A DNA stretch of 64,000 nt from Isochrysis galbana (GCA_018136815.1 CM030943.1:1733978-1797977), one strand, 5' to 3'; positions 1 to 9,797 are shown, counted from the first letter of the stretch. Notes: a model not told the origin generated them from the sequence alone. Numbers and translations are program-made.

Positions 1-704
1 TCGAACCAAACATGCACTGTAGCAATGAATGAGAACACATACGTTCAGAATAACGGTATCCAGAAATGTGGACGCCGGCACCCACATGTGGTTCTCCGAC
101 GTGGGCGAGGCCTCCACCAGATGTGGGTACATGTGTGGATCCACATTTGAGCTCTCTGCAAATGTGGTCCATATGTGGTTGTTAAATTCAGGATAAATAG
201 TCTCGCCGCGCGTGCGACCCTGCTCAGCCTCTACGTAGCCTCGCAGCCTCGCCCGCTTCTCTTCTTCTCTTATCCCCCCCCCACCTGCCTTGCGGCGCGT
301 CCCTTCGTGCACTACCTAGGGTCTGGGTGTGTGGGGCTTCCGATGGCAGGCGGCGTGGACCGATCCCCGGCGGCATGATTCTCTCCTTCCTCCTGCGCCG
401 TCGGGCTATCGGATGGTTGTGGCAACTTGCCCCAGGCGAAAATTTGCAGTTTTTCTCGCCCAAATTTGCGGTAAAAATTTGTCGAAATTTGTCGGCGAGG
501 CACCCAAATTTGAAAAAAAATTGCAGACAAATTTGAATAATAGCAGTTGTATGTTGTAGGTACACACGTCACGCACTTGACACTTGACACCCTTCGCCAC
601 ACCTGCACACCTCAAACTCAAACACACTGACCCACACCCAACAGCACACACACCTCACGGCTCACACTCACTAACACATCTCTCACTCGATTCACTCACC
701 GCTT
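1..704. other. Unassigned AT/GC-mixed leader region
   Basis: No convincing gene is seen. Positions 60-180 contain several irregular copies of an ACATGTGG/CCACATGTG-type word. Positions 430-540 are rich in the word AAATTTG. Positions 230-330 resemble 45,140-45,220: both have a cytosine-rich stretch, then CTTGCGGC, then a GTGC(A/G)CTAC core, so this is probably one end of a dispersed repeat. Confidence 0.4.
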
Positions 705-1738
705 GTCGTATTCCATACGAGGACAGACTTTTACTTTTAGCCGGCGAGCTATTTTAACTCTCAAGGTCTCGTTGATGGGTATATCGTCTCTTCTCCTACT
801 TTCGCTTGATGCTTGATGACATCAAACGTTCCACGATTGTCGTCCGTCTTCTGTTATACCTCGGTCGCAGCTCCCCCAGCGAGGTCTGCCCTCGTTGTGC
901 CGTCCCCTCTGTCGCATGTCCGTGCGCTGCTAAGTTGCCTTGGTGCCGACGCTCGGTCGTCCGTCCAAGTGTGGTTAGTTTTCGCCCCGTTTGGTTTAGT
1001 TTGTCTGTCTCTATTGGTCAGCAACTTTTTGAGTCCCCGCGTTGTAGCCCCTCGTGTCTACCTTGGACCTAAGAAGCTCTCATTCTCATTCTCTCTCTCT
1101 CCCCCTAGCTCGCTAGCTAGCCTCGTCTCTACTCTCCGACGCCACGCGTCGCAATCCTCCGAACCTCCGTATACCTCTTCGCTCGAAGCGCTCGATGGCA
1201 GACAATGACAACTACTCCTACCATGACCTCTCTGACATTTTCCCGCCTGCAACCAACAACGACTCTTTTACGGCCGCGTCAGCTGCCGGATCGGTCGAAC
1301 GGCCCTCTGCCTACGAGCCCGTAGTCATCGCGTGTTCGACACCGCTGCCACCTTAACGCTCTTGCTCACGCTTGTTTGCGTTATAGCGCAACATCAGCGA
1401 TGCTTGGATTTGGTCCGCTAGAGATGTGGCCCTCTCAACCCCAAAAACGGTCGTGAGCATCGAAAAGACACGTTCACATGAAGCTGAATTGGGGCTCAGT
1501 CAGGCTGAAAGCAATCCTTGCAGCCTTAGACCAAACTGGGAAGTTGTTACGGTTCGATCGACGATTCTACACCTTATCGTCCGGACGGGTGTGTGTCGAA
1601 CACGCGATGACTATTGGCTCGTGGGCGATGACATCGAAAGAAAGTAAGAGAAGGGGTAGAATGTCGCCGACGAGACCTTGAGGCTTAAGATAAACCACCG
1701 GTTAAAAGTAAAAGTCTGTCATCGTATGGAATACGACA
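705..1738. repeat. Convergent inverted pair of LTR-like ends (pair A)
   Basis: The left arm (about 705-778) begins TGTCGTATTCCATACGA. The right arm (about 1663-1738) is its reverse complement, ending TCGTATGGAATACGACA. Both share a further block around AAAAGTAAAAGTCTGTC and GAGACCTTGAG. TGTCG...CGACA is also the terminal signature of the complete LTR element at 11,521-13,479. I see no target duplication, so this is read as two retroelement ends brought together in inverted orientation, not as a clean transposon. Confidence 0.6.
1195..1356 (+). pseudogene. Short gag-like opening fragment
   Basis: An ATG opens a 53-residue frame rich in Pro, Ala, Ser and acidic residues (starts MADNDNYSYHDLSDIF) that stops at 1356. 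It follows a CT-rich leader downstream of an LTR-like end. The same arrangement (LTR-like end, CT-rich leader, short Pro/Ser-rich opening) recurs at 2573, 26,492 and 38,798. Its closing residues, EPVVIACSTP, have a similar reading at about 11,260. I interpret it as the 5' stub of a retroelement gag gene whose remainder is deleted; no zinc knuckle or protease motif is present. It could instead be a chance frame. Confidence 0.35.
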
Positions 1739-2032
1739 GTGTGGTACCCCTTGTCTCTTCGATCGTCGCGCACTATTCTTATAGTTCATCGTTCGTCGTT
1801 CGTCGTTCGTTCTTCGATTCTCGATTCTCGATTCTCGTCGTTCCGCGTTCTTATCCTTCTTCGTTTCTCGTTCTCGATTCTCGATTCTCGTCGTTCCGCG
1901 TTCTCATCGATCCTCGATTGTTCGTAACTTCTCGGATTGCTCTTCTGCCTTTCTCGTGGCTTGTTTGGAGCTCTCCGCTATCCGTTAGGTTCTCTTCTTT
2001 CCCTCGCGGGACGCTCGATCCTAGCAGGGGGG

Positions 2033-3085
2033 TGTCGCATTCGCGAATCGACACTCGTTAGGCTTCGCTCTTCTCTTCGTCGTTTGGCATTCATCGTTAT
2101 AATTCTCTGCTTTCTCTCGTTCTCGGTCAAAAGCTTCGCTTGGATGCATGGGATCGTGGGTTGTGGAGCGCCCTCTCTCTTTCTCTCGAAAGAGAAGGGA
2201 AGTTTCCCCACCTTTCTTCCTCCCAGGCGCCTCGCAAATAGGTTTAATTTGCTATCTTCCCTGCGCTTCTTTATCTGCTTCCGGGGGCAATCAGGTTTAA
2301 TTCAGATCGCCTTCTGATCGTCGTCCGTCGTCGTCTGGCCGGAGTGTTTGGGTTTGATTTCAGTCGAGTTATGTGAGAAAGTCGTGGGGCGAGAGTCGGA
2401 GTGTTTTCCTGGGTGTCGTTGTCCGTCGTCCTGTCGTCAGTCGTCATCCGTCGTTCTCGCTCTCGTCGCTCTCGCTCTCGTAACACTCAGACCCTACAGC
2501 CTCGCCTTGCCTCGCCAGCCCCTGCCATCACAGCCCTCCTCACACTCACTCTCGCCTCTCGCCGATCGCTCGATGTCGTTCTCGCCGCCGTCCTCGCCCT
2601 CGTCCAAGCCCGCCTGCCCGCCTTCCTCTGCTGACGGGCTTCAGCCCGTCAGCACCTCCGAATTGGTCTCCCTCGCCGCGCCTGCCGCCGGCTTCGCCCC
2701 TTCCTCATTGCCCTCAGGCCCTATGGGCCACTCCAGCATTTGTCAGGGTCAATCATGCCGCGCAGGATTCCAAGAGACCTATCGAATAAGACAAAAGAAG
2801 TGCGATGGGCCTAAGGGGGAGATACGAAGAGGTCGCAAATTAAGCCTGATTGCCCCTAGAAGCAGATAAAGAAACGCAGGGAAGATAGCAAATTAAACCT
2901 ATTTGCGAGGCGCCTGGGAGGAAGAAAGGTGGGGAAACTTCCCATCTCTTCGAGAGAAAGAGAGAGGGCGCTCCACTACCCAAGATCCCATGCGTCCACG
3001 CGCTAAGCTTTTGACCGCGATAAATGCCGAACGACGAAGAGAAGAGCGAAGCCTATGTAACGAGCGTCGATTCGCGAATGCGACA
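2033..3085. repeat. Convergent inverted pair of LTR-like ends (pair B)
   Basis: The left arm 2033-2303 begins TGTCGCATTCGCGAATCGAC. The right arm, about 2842-3085, is its reverse complement with scattered substitutions and one deletion of roughly 25 bases. The arms share the blocks GGTCAAAAGCTT, TTTCCCACC-like purine runs and AAATAGGTTTAATTTGC. The left arm is preceded by a run of six G (CTAGCAGGGGGG), the same polypurine context that precedes the 3' LTR at 13,129. The 540-base spacer holds a leader and a gag-like opening on the plus strand only. Confidence 0.75.
2573..2869 (+). pseudogene. Gag-like opening fragment between inverted arms
   Basis: The ATG at 2573 opens a 98-residue frame beginning MSFSPPSSPSSKPACPPSS, rich in Ser and Pro, and stopping inside the right inverted arm. 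The last third is read through the arm and so is not original coding sequence. Upstream lies a CT-rich leader (CTCGCTCTCG repeats then GTAACACTC) that closely resembles the leader before 26,492. Most likely it is the start of a retroelement gag gene truncated by the inverted rearrangement. No enzymatic domain is visible. Confidence 0.4.
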
Positions 3086-3962
3086 ACAAAAGGCAGTGCT
3101 ACCGTGCACCGTGCTACTTGGGCCGATTGCGATTGCCGAATGCCCCTACCCCTAAAACTAAAACCGAAGATAGAGGAACAAAAACAAAAGGGGGATGGGA
3201 ACGAGGGGGAGTGAATGGGGTATGAAGGGCGGTGCGAACAATGCGGTAGTAGGTACTGTGCCAACAGTAGGTGTTAGCCTAGAGTCTTTGGATTGTTTTC
3301 GTTTTCGTGCCCCCCCATGACCCGTGAGTGAACGATGTAGAAGAGTAGAAGTAGAGACTTGGTTGCGTAGAGCACATACAAATGTGCCGCAATTCCTCTG
3401 CGCAGTTCGGGGGCCACGCATGGTAAAGCATTCTTCGCACCACACACCGACTTTCTATTCAATAGGCCTATTCACGACACTCGGCGGCAAACCACGTGCC
3501 TACATCATGCATGCGGACCATCATACAGCTCAATTGCGCCGAGCCAGAGGTGCTATGTAATCCTAACAACGAGAATAATGTGATCTGATCTGCGCCTTCA
3601 TACATTCATGCTCTCGGCGGCAACCGCGGCCGTGTTGCGGCATCGTGGCACTAGCACACAAAAAGATTCCATCTTGCATTGAAAATGTGCCCAGCTAGGG
3701 GAAGGGGTGGATCCGTCAACCTTGCAATCGCAAACCAACTGCGATGGGGAGCAAGCTTGGTGCCCATGAAGATAGGGTAGGTTAATGAGTTCAAGCGCAA
3801 ATGCTCGAACGGTCTCAGGAACGTAGAAGCCGGCAACCATCAGGTGATATAGCTAGACGTAATGGACTCCTGCTGCACTCACGCAGGCCTTCGTCCAGCA
3901 ATCTAGTTCGCCAAGGCGCAGGTAAGATGAGAGCACCAAGCGTCCAGTTGCCGGACTCCGGG
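3086..3962. other. Gene-free stretch between retroelement debris and phosphatase gene
   Basis: No gene, RNA or clear repeat was recognised. Short frames on either strand lack coding character. Immediately left of the phosphatase stop the sequence is unremarkable, and no obvious polyadenylation motif was identified. Confidence 0.4.
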
Positions 3963-5066
3963 CTAGGCTCGTTCCATTGTGCCATTGTTGCCCAGCGCTT
4001 CATCGGCGTTGCTAGAAATCACGCTGCCGACGAGCTTGTCTAAGCGGGCCTTCTCTTGCATCACTGTGAGGAAGACTTCTCCTCCGTGAACAGATTTCGT
4101 GCTCCTGAAGTTGAAGCTTAAGTCGTCGTGCCTGTCGTTGCCGGCCACAGCCTCAGCCTCGCGAATCAAATCCTCCGCTTTGCCCGAAGCGAGCAAGTCG
4201 ACCGCCTTATCGATGCGCGCCTTCCTCTCCATGATCTTGAGGAAGGCGCTCCCACCATGCACCGATTTCGACTTCCTGGGCAAAACATCTGTGCGAGGGG
4301 AAGTGATCGCGGGGTCCATTTCGCCCAAAGATGGAGTGGATGTCACGCGGCGAACTGCGAGTATTGAAGAGATCGACGGGCTCGAGGAGACGCGAGGGAA
4401 ATGTTGTGACTTTGGGCTCTTCCGTGAAACAAGACCGCCATCGACACGCCAACAGAACGCAGGATCAGCAGGACAACGCAGCTCCCCCTCACTGAAGATG
4501 AAGGTGCGCATCTCCGCAGGTTGGAACGAGTAGCCGAGATTCGAGCGGAGGAAATCGTGATGACTGACGACAGCGATCTCGACTTCTGTCCGCGAGGTGA
4601 GCCAAGCCATTGTCTGGGCAAAGCGTTTGGTCACTGACTCTTTCCACTTTATGCCTTTCTCTGCCCAATTTTCCGGAAGAGCATCGTACTTCTCAAGTGC
4701 TGAGTCCCACGAGTAGCTGGAGAGCAAGGCGCGTCCCATCTGCGGGTTTGCACAGTCGCAGCGCATCATTCCCGTCTCCATTAGGAGTGGCAAAAGCTCG
4801 AGGGGTGTATCGCTCCCGAAGGCGTGGTACGCAGTCTGCATGCACCGACGCAGCGGGGAGGTCACGACCAGCTCTGGTGGAGAATGAAACACCACCGGAC
4901 TCTGGCCGAGTCTCTTGGCCTGCGCGACGCCCTCAGACGTAAGCATGGCATCCTCGATCAGGTACCCGGTCGAGCTGACGTTGTGGTCGCCGATCCCATG
5001 CCTCACAAAGTGTATCCGCTGCTGCTTGCGTGGCGACGACGGGCTGCTCTGGTCGGAGCCCTTCAT
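3963..5066 (-). CDS. Histidine phosphatase (phosphoglycerate mutase-like) family protein
   Basis: This 367-residue protein is of the histidine phosphatase (branch 1) fold. The catalytic RHG motif is at residues 22-24 (FVRHGIGDHNV). The T-S-PLRR segment at 69-74 holds a conserved arginine, an acid occurs at E97 (METG), and the second catalytic His is at 169-170 (VVSHHD). The best match by eye is the plant/fungal phosphoglycerate mutase-like group that begins with VRHG..HNV, so a small phosphorylated substrate is likely but unknown. After the domain (about 1-210) comes a Ser-rich linker and a C-terminal motif present twice, KSVHGG..FL..M..KAR.DK at about 267-288 and 324-344. The frame stays open 126 codons further upstream (to 5444), but that part is low-complexity Ser/Arg/Pro derived from GA-rich DNA, so I start at the ATG at 5066. 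An alternative ATG lies at 5354. Confidence 0.8.
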   Translation of the reverse strand: MKGSDQSSPSSPRKQQRIHFVRHGIGDHNVSSTGYLIEDAMLTSEGVAQAKRLGQSPVVFHSPPELVVTSPLRRCMQTAYHAFGSDTPLELLPLLMETGMMRCDCANPQMGRALLSSYSWDSALEKYDALPENWAEKGIKWKESVTKRFAQTMAWLTSRTEVEIAVVSHHDFLRSNLGYSFQPAEMRTFIFSEGELRCPADPAFCWRVDGGLVSRKSPKSQHFPRVSSSPSISSILAVRRVTSTPSLGEMDPAITSPRTDVLPRKSKSVHGGSAFLKIMERKARIDKAVDLLASGKAEDLIREAEAVAGNDRHDDLSFNFRSTKSVHGGEVFLTVMQEKARLDKLVGSVISSNADEALGNNGTMERA

Positions 5067-5267
5067 TCGGACACCTGGAAAGTAGGCGTTCGCTCGTCTG
5101 GTCGGATGTGAGCGTGGTAGGGGCGGGAGCACAAGGAAAGGGGATGAGTTGGGCTGGCAACGCGTCCAAGCCCACGGCGTTGAGGAATGTGAGCGAGGGG
5201 AGGAGTGTGGGAGGAGAGGTTGACAGGGGCTTCCTCTCCCCTCCCTCTGGCTTGCTGCTACGGCTGC

Positions 5268-6000
5268 TACTGAGGGGGGGAAGAAAGGGGGGGGGGGGGG
5301 GGGACGGGAAAGAGAGCGAGCGAGCGAGCGAGCAAGAAAAGTACAAGGAGACATAGATAAAATCAGAGATTTTATTACGGTACACGGAGGCGGAGAGAGA
5401 GACGGAGAAAGATGGCGCGCCGCTCTGGGGGGGGGGACAAGCACCGCGCCAAGAGAAGGTGTATCTCGGCGGGTGGAGAGTGGTTCTCAGAGGGAGAAGG
5501 CAGAAGAAAGTGGGGGAGAGAGAGAGAGAGACGTATCGCACGGATAGAGAGTCAAGTATCTCCGAGAGAGAGAGAGAGAGACGGAGACCGGACCGGGGGG
5601 GGGGAGAGACGCCTTTCTTTCTGAAGGGAGACACAAGAGTATACTTTAGAGTCGGGGAGATTCAGGAGACGAGAGAGGAGGTCCGACCAGGGAGACGAAG
5701 AAGGGGCTCTCCCCCCGGGGCGGAGGATTGGGGGGGGGGGGGGGAAGGGGCGGGAAGGGAAGGGAAGTGGGAGAGGGAGAGAGAGAGAGAGAGGGGCAGG
5801 CGGCGGCGCGGCGTCTACTTTACTACTAAGTGTACGCCTTCGGCGCGCGGGGGGGGCTGGGGGGCGGGGGGGCGGGGGGGGCACCTCGGGACCGCATCGG
5901 CGCCTGAGGCCAGCACGAGGCGGAGGAGGAGGGGACCCCCAAGAAGGGGGGGAAGGGGAAGGGGAGGGGGGAGGGGGGGGGAGGGGGGTACAACGCCGCA
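5268..6000. repeat. G- and GA-rich low-complexity tract
   Basis: Runs of G (for example 5286-5304 and 5730-5744), GAGAGA blocks (5516-5580, 5770-5795) and G-rich clusters up to 5990 dominate. Long frames here encode only Arg/Glu/Gly or Pro/Ser repeats and are not accepted as genes. From 6000 to 6380 there is no recognisable feature. Confidence 0.8.
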
Positions 6001-6380
6001 CGAGCGACCACGGGCAACCGCCCGTCGCAGTGTGTGTGCTCGGCGTCTCCCCTGTGAGTAGAACAGTATAGACCTGAGAAGCTCAGGGCGGCCCCCGTCT
6101 GCGTCCGAGCGTGCGGTCGTGGGCGAGTCATCGGGAGGTCAAAACAGCTACTTTAACTTCTAGGGGTGAAGAATGACCAAGTCAAGATTGAGGATTCATT
6201 ACGAGATTCTTGGATATGGTGACCGGATAGGTGTTACTAGCACATATCCTAGGGCGGTCAAACAGGTGCTATTTAACTATCAGTAAGGACGTAAGGACTG
6301 GGCTGCATTTTTGGACCGTGGCGCGATGCCCAATAAAAAAGCTCAGGGGGGGGGGCTACCTGACGTAGTGCGGTCAAACG

Positions 6381-7441
6381 TCAAACGAACAAATGCGGCG
6401 TGCAATGCGGCGGAGCTTCGAGGCAACTCATTGGCAAAAAAAAAACTCACTCAATTTTCTCACACACTACACATTGATAGAAGCACCGCATCCGCCTAGA
6501 GTATATAAAATACTCTGGATGCGAGATGCGACACTCCCGGTGGTGTGGCCTCGCCAGACGCGCGTATGTCGTATGTGCGCTCTGGCGAGATTTTGAGCCC
6601 ATTCTTCCGCAGCGGCGTGGAGCGCGGTCGCGTGGGCCACACTCAGGCCACCCACTGGACGAGCCTCGTCGACCAATCGACCACAACGCCGGATTGGGGG
6701 GGCTCGAGCACAGGAGCGCGGCGAGGACGGCCTGGACGCTGGCGCTCCTGTGCTCGAGCCCCCCCAATCCGGCGTTGTGGTCGATTGGTCGACGAGGCTC
6801 GTCCAGTGGGTGGCCTGAGTGTGGCCCACGCGACCGCGCTCCACGCCGCTGCGGAAGAATGGGCTCAAAATCTCGCCAGAGCCAGAGCGCACATACGCGC
6901 GTCTGGCGAGGCCACACCACCGGCGGGAGTGTCGCATCGTCGCATCCAGAGTATTTTGTATTTTTGTCGGAGCGAAGCTGGGGGGAAATCTGCGGAGGGG
7001 GGGGAAATCTGCGGAAGGGGGGAAATCTGCGGAAGGGGGGAAATCTGCGGAGGGGGTGTGAAATGCAGAGGGGTCCAGTTCTGTTACCTGCATTTCTTAC
7101 CTTAAACGCGTGAACAATTACCATAACAGTAAAAATAAAACTCCAATCCTCGAATTTCGAGACGAAAATCGGCGAACCAGGACTTGAGCCCAGGGAGAAT
7201 CCGAATCTGCACGCCTTACGCGACCAAGGCGAACATAGAAGACGGTATATAGCGAGGAAGGCTCGTACTCGTGCCGAAATATTCATGCCAAAAGGCCTGA
7301 ATACAACCATTTTATATACTCTAGGCGGATGCGGTGCTTCTATCAATGTGTAGTGTGTGAGAAAATTGAGTGAGTTTTGTTTTTGCCAATGAGTTGCCTC
7401 GAAGCTCCGCCGCATTGCACGCCGCATTTGTTCGTTTGTCC
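6381..7441. repeat. Large near-perfect palindrome of retroelement ends, split by an insertion
   Basis: The left arm 6381-6719 is matched in reverse complement by 6742-6957 plus 7314-7441, around a 22-base centre. The arms include outward-facing LTR-like starts (TGTCGCAT..CGCATCCAGAGTATTTT) resembling the LTR start at 11,521 (TGTCGGATCCAGAGTATTTT). The structure is therefore two copies of an LTR plus adjoining internal sequence, head to head. The right arm is interrupted by the SINE-like insertion at 6958-7308. Arm identity is very high by eye. Confidence 0.9.
6958..7308 (-). mobile_element. tRNA-derived SINE insertion with 5-bp target duplication
   Basis: A 351-base insert is flanked by ATTTT at 6953-6957 and 7309-7313; the uninterrupted site is preserved in the other palindrome arm. 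On the minus strand it contains a tRNA-like promoter: an A-box-like TGGTCGCGTAAGGCG followed by a B-box-like GGGCTCAAGTCCTGG. It then has a body ending in tandem copies of an 18-base G-rich/AAATCTGCGGA unit (plus-strand 6978-7055) that may serve as its 3' tail. A diverged relative lies at 37,541-37,750 on the plus strand, sharing GGCATGAATATT, CAGATTCGGATTC, the B box and CGTTTAAGGTAA. Confidence 0.75.
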
Positions 7442-7679
7442 TTACTTGTTTCATTGATTTTGATTTGTTTTTGTGCGATTGCTTCTTCCTTCTTCCTTTG
7501 AATCAAACGGCGTGGAAACTGTGTGAAGTCTTCTGAAGACGTCGCCATCCACCCGGCGTGCTGCCCATGCGCGTGCAAGGGCGGACGTCAGCAGTCGGAC
7601 GCCCACGTGGTTGCATTCTTCAACTCGGGCACTCGGGCAGCGGGCATGGTAACCGCGCAAGCTCCGAGTCGGCCGTGGT

Positions 7680-7945
7680 GCCCGCGCCGAAGAGCAACTC
7701 CCCACTTGCCACTTGGCCGTGCAGCTCCTCGTGCGCGCGCACGCGCGGCACGTAGCATTCAGTGGGTGCGTGAGTGCGTGGGTGCGTGGGTGCACAGAAG
7801 TACACAGCACCAGCAGTGTGGTGTTAACCCGCCTGCTGTTACCAACACCTGCAGATTTAGGTGTTAACGCATGTGCCACACCTAGCCAATGGCCAATGGA
7901 GGTGTTAACGCAAAGTGGGTCAACACCGGGTAAACGTGAACCCAC
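7680..7945 (+). repeat. Dispersed repeat family D1, copy 1
   Basis: This roughly 265-base stretch is highly similar to 27,680-27,940 in the same orientation. Shared blocks include GTGCAGCTCCTCGTGCGCGC, GGTGTGGTGTTAACCC, GGTGTTAACGCATGT and AAGTGGGTCAACACCGGGTA. It contains several copies of GGTGTTAAC in both orientations. No coding frame is conserved between copies, so it is probably non-autonomous mobile DNA. Confidence 0.7.
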
Positions 7946-7975
7946 ACACCCTGGTGCATGAGTGCTCGCGTTGCC

Positions 7976-8083
7976 ATTCAAAAACGGAGACAAAAACTGA
8001 AGACTGAAGGGCTTGCAAAAACGGCAAAAACGGCCTGTTTTTCGCCTTCGTAGAAAAACGGTGAATACGTTTCTCCCATCTAG
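7976..8083 (+). repeat. Dispersed repeat family D2 (AAAAACGG repeat), copy 1
   Basis: The repeat consists of AAAAACGG words, then CGGCCTGTTTTTCGCCTTCG and AGAAAAACGG, ending TTTCTCCCATCTAGG. Two other copies follow at 8438-8535 and 11,352-11,465. AAAAACGGC / GCC..TTTTT pairs would fold into a hairpin. The function is unknown. Confidence 0.65.
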
Positions 8084-8437
8084 GCGCAGCAGCCATCGCC
8101 ATCGCGTCGGGGGATGGCCTTGCGAAGGTCGGGATCGCGGTCGGGGTGGTTTTCGCGCTGTTCATTCTTCTCCCCTTGCCCTTGGTACTGTGGAAGACAA
8201 AGTATATTCGCTTTTATAAGACGGAGAAAATGCAACTGAGCTTTGAGGCGGAGGCGATATTGAAACGGGAGGCACAAACGAAACACAAGACGTCTTCCGC
8301 TTGATGGGTCCCCGTGTTTATGTTTGTTTGCGCGCGGTCAACCTCCGAGTTATGGGCGAAGTTAGGGGTCAGTAGAAATTATATACCTAAATAGCCGGGA
8401 GGGGTGTGACAAAAAAAGGGAACCTCGAGTTGCACCC

Positions 8438-8535
8438 TCTCAAAAACGGAAGGGGTTGCAAAAACGGCAAAAACGGCCTATTTTTGGCCTTCACAGAAAA
8501 ACGGCAAAACCGAAAACCGTATTTCCCATCTAGGA
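8438..8535 (+). repeat. Dispersed repeat family D2, copy 2
   Basis: The order of words is the same as in copy 1 (CAAAAACGGAAGGGGTTGCA, AAAACGGCCTATTTTTGGCC, CCCATCTAGG), about 360 bases downstream of it. From 8084 to 8437 and from 8536 to 8785 no gene or repeat was recognised. Confidence 0.65.
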
Positions 8536-8785
8536 GTCTAACCACTAGAAACGGGGCTGATCCATGAAGCGAATGCCTCTAGCAGAGTAGGGGTAGTCTA
8601 GTAGGAGTAGCTAGTAGCCCTCTATTGTAACTTTACTCGACGCCGACGAACGACCCCTCGTGTGGCGGGGCCGGCCACAAAGAGAAGGTCCTATTCCATA
8701 AGCTAAGCGCCATTACGTTATAAATGTAACCTGCGGAACCACCTCAGACGGCCGAGCGCCTCCCGTTGCGTTGCGAGGAGCGAGC

Positions 8786-9401
8786 ATGCCCGCTCGAGGG
8801 TCCAGGGGTGAGTGCAGGAAGCCGAGAGCAATCGCCGGGCCGGCACACGCCGATGGGCACGCAGGACGAGCGCCAAAACCCGTGAACTTCAGTGAGCACC
8901 TCGTCGACCAGGCGTTTGACTTCTTCGATGTGTGTGGCAAGGGAACTCTCACACCCGCCGACCTCAAGGCTCGCCTCTCCATCTTCTACCCAGACCTGCC
9001 AGAAAAGGAATACCACATGCTGATATCCGAGCCCAACTTCAACAAGCAGGTGTGTCTGCCTAGATCGATGTATGCCCAATGCATTTGGCGCCTACTTGCA
9101 ATGCGCTCATGGCTGATCCAGCTGTCATTGGCTGCACGCACTTCAGACTCTGCGTAATCTCCTAATGAACAACACACAGGACTCGTACGACCCAGTGCGC
9201 GATGCTTTTGCTGTCTACGACCCACATCAGACGGGATTCATTGACACTGGGACGCTCAGGCGTATCTTTCATGATCTTGGTTATGGGGAGATTGCTGACG
9301 AGGATGTAGATGTCTTGGTCCACATAGCTGATTTTGACCGTGATGGGAATATTTCGCTCGAGGACTTCCGTCGGTTGATATCAACAGCTTCCGCCGGTTG
9401 A
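8786..9401 (+). CDS. EF-hand calcium-binding protein (centrin/calmodulin-like), two exons
   Basis: Exons are 8786-9049 and 9180-9401, joined in phase 0 (donor CAG|GTGTGT, acceptor ACACAG|GAC), giving 161 residues. The order is a basic/Ala-Gly N-terminus, then EF-hand helices. The first loop (DVCGKGTLTPAD) and second (DPHQTGFIDTGT) are degenerate at metal positions. The last, DFDRDGNISLED, is a canonical 12-residue loop ending in Asp instead of Glu. The FF-D..G...L..L.......E......D..... pattern fits the calmodulin/centrin superfamily, so it is probably a calcium sensor with one competent site near the C-terminus. The start is the first ATG (8786); a further 5' exon cannot be excluded. The coding end lies within a 23-base tandem repeat. 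Confidence 0.75.
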
Positions 9402-9433
9402 TATCAACAACTTCCGCCGGTTGATATCAACCA
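9365..9433 (+). repeat. Three tandem 23-base units at the end of the EF-hand gene
   Basis: The unit CTTCCGCCGGTTGATATCAA plus three bases occurs at 9365, 9388 and 9411. The first copy encodes part of the last helix (FRRLIS); the second, read in a shifted frame, supplies the stop codon. From 9434 to 9797 no gene was seen. Confidence 0.9.
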
Positions 9434-9797
9434 CGGCTGGCCGCCTGCCAGACTCGAAAGACGAGGCTTTTCCTCGTAGGGCATCTTGATGGTGACAGTC
9501 TTTGTGATGAGAGTTGGGGTGAATCGGCATGTTAAGAAGCAAGGCGTTGTGCTAGTCTTTTATTTGGCTCATTTGATTTGTGGGTGTGACTGACGATGAC
9601 TGATGACTTATCAGGACTGATGATGATTGAACGAGGCGTCCCTGCTTGTCTTTGGGAGTCCTCTGCTCTTCAAACGAGGGGCAATCATATCGCATATCGC
9701 CTACAACACGGTTGTACTTGTACAACACGATTTCTGCTTAAGAATAAGAAATCAGAAAAAAAATCTCGAAATTTCAGGGCTACGCAGCTAGAAAATA

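Noticed and set aside
6447-7454. A 335-residue minus-strand frame and matching plus-strand frames
   Set aside because: They run through the palindrome on both strands with mirrored sequence, so the apparent coding is a by-product of the repeat.
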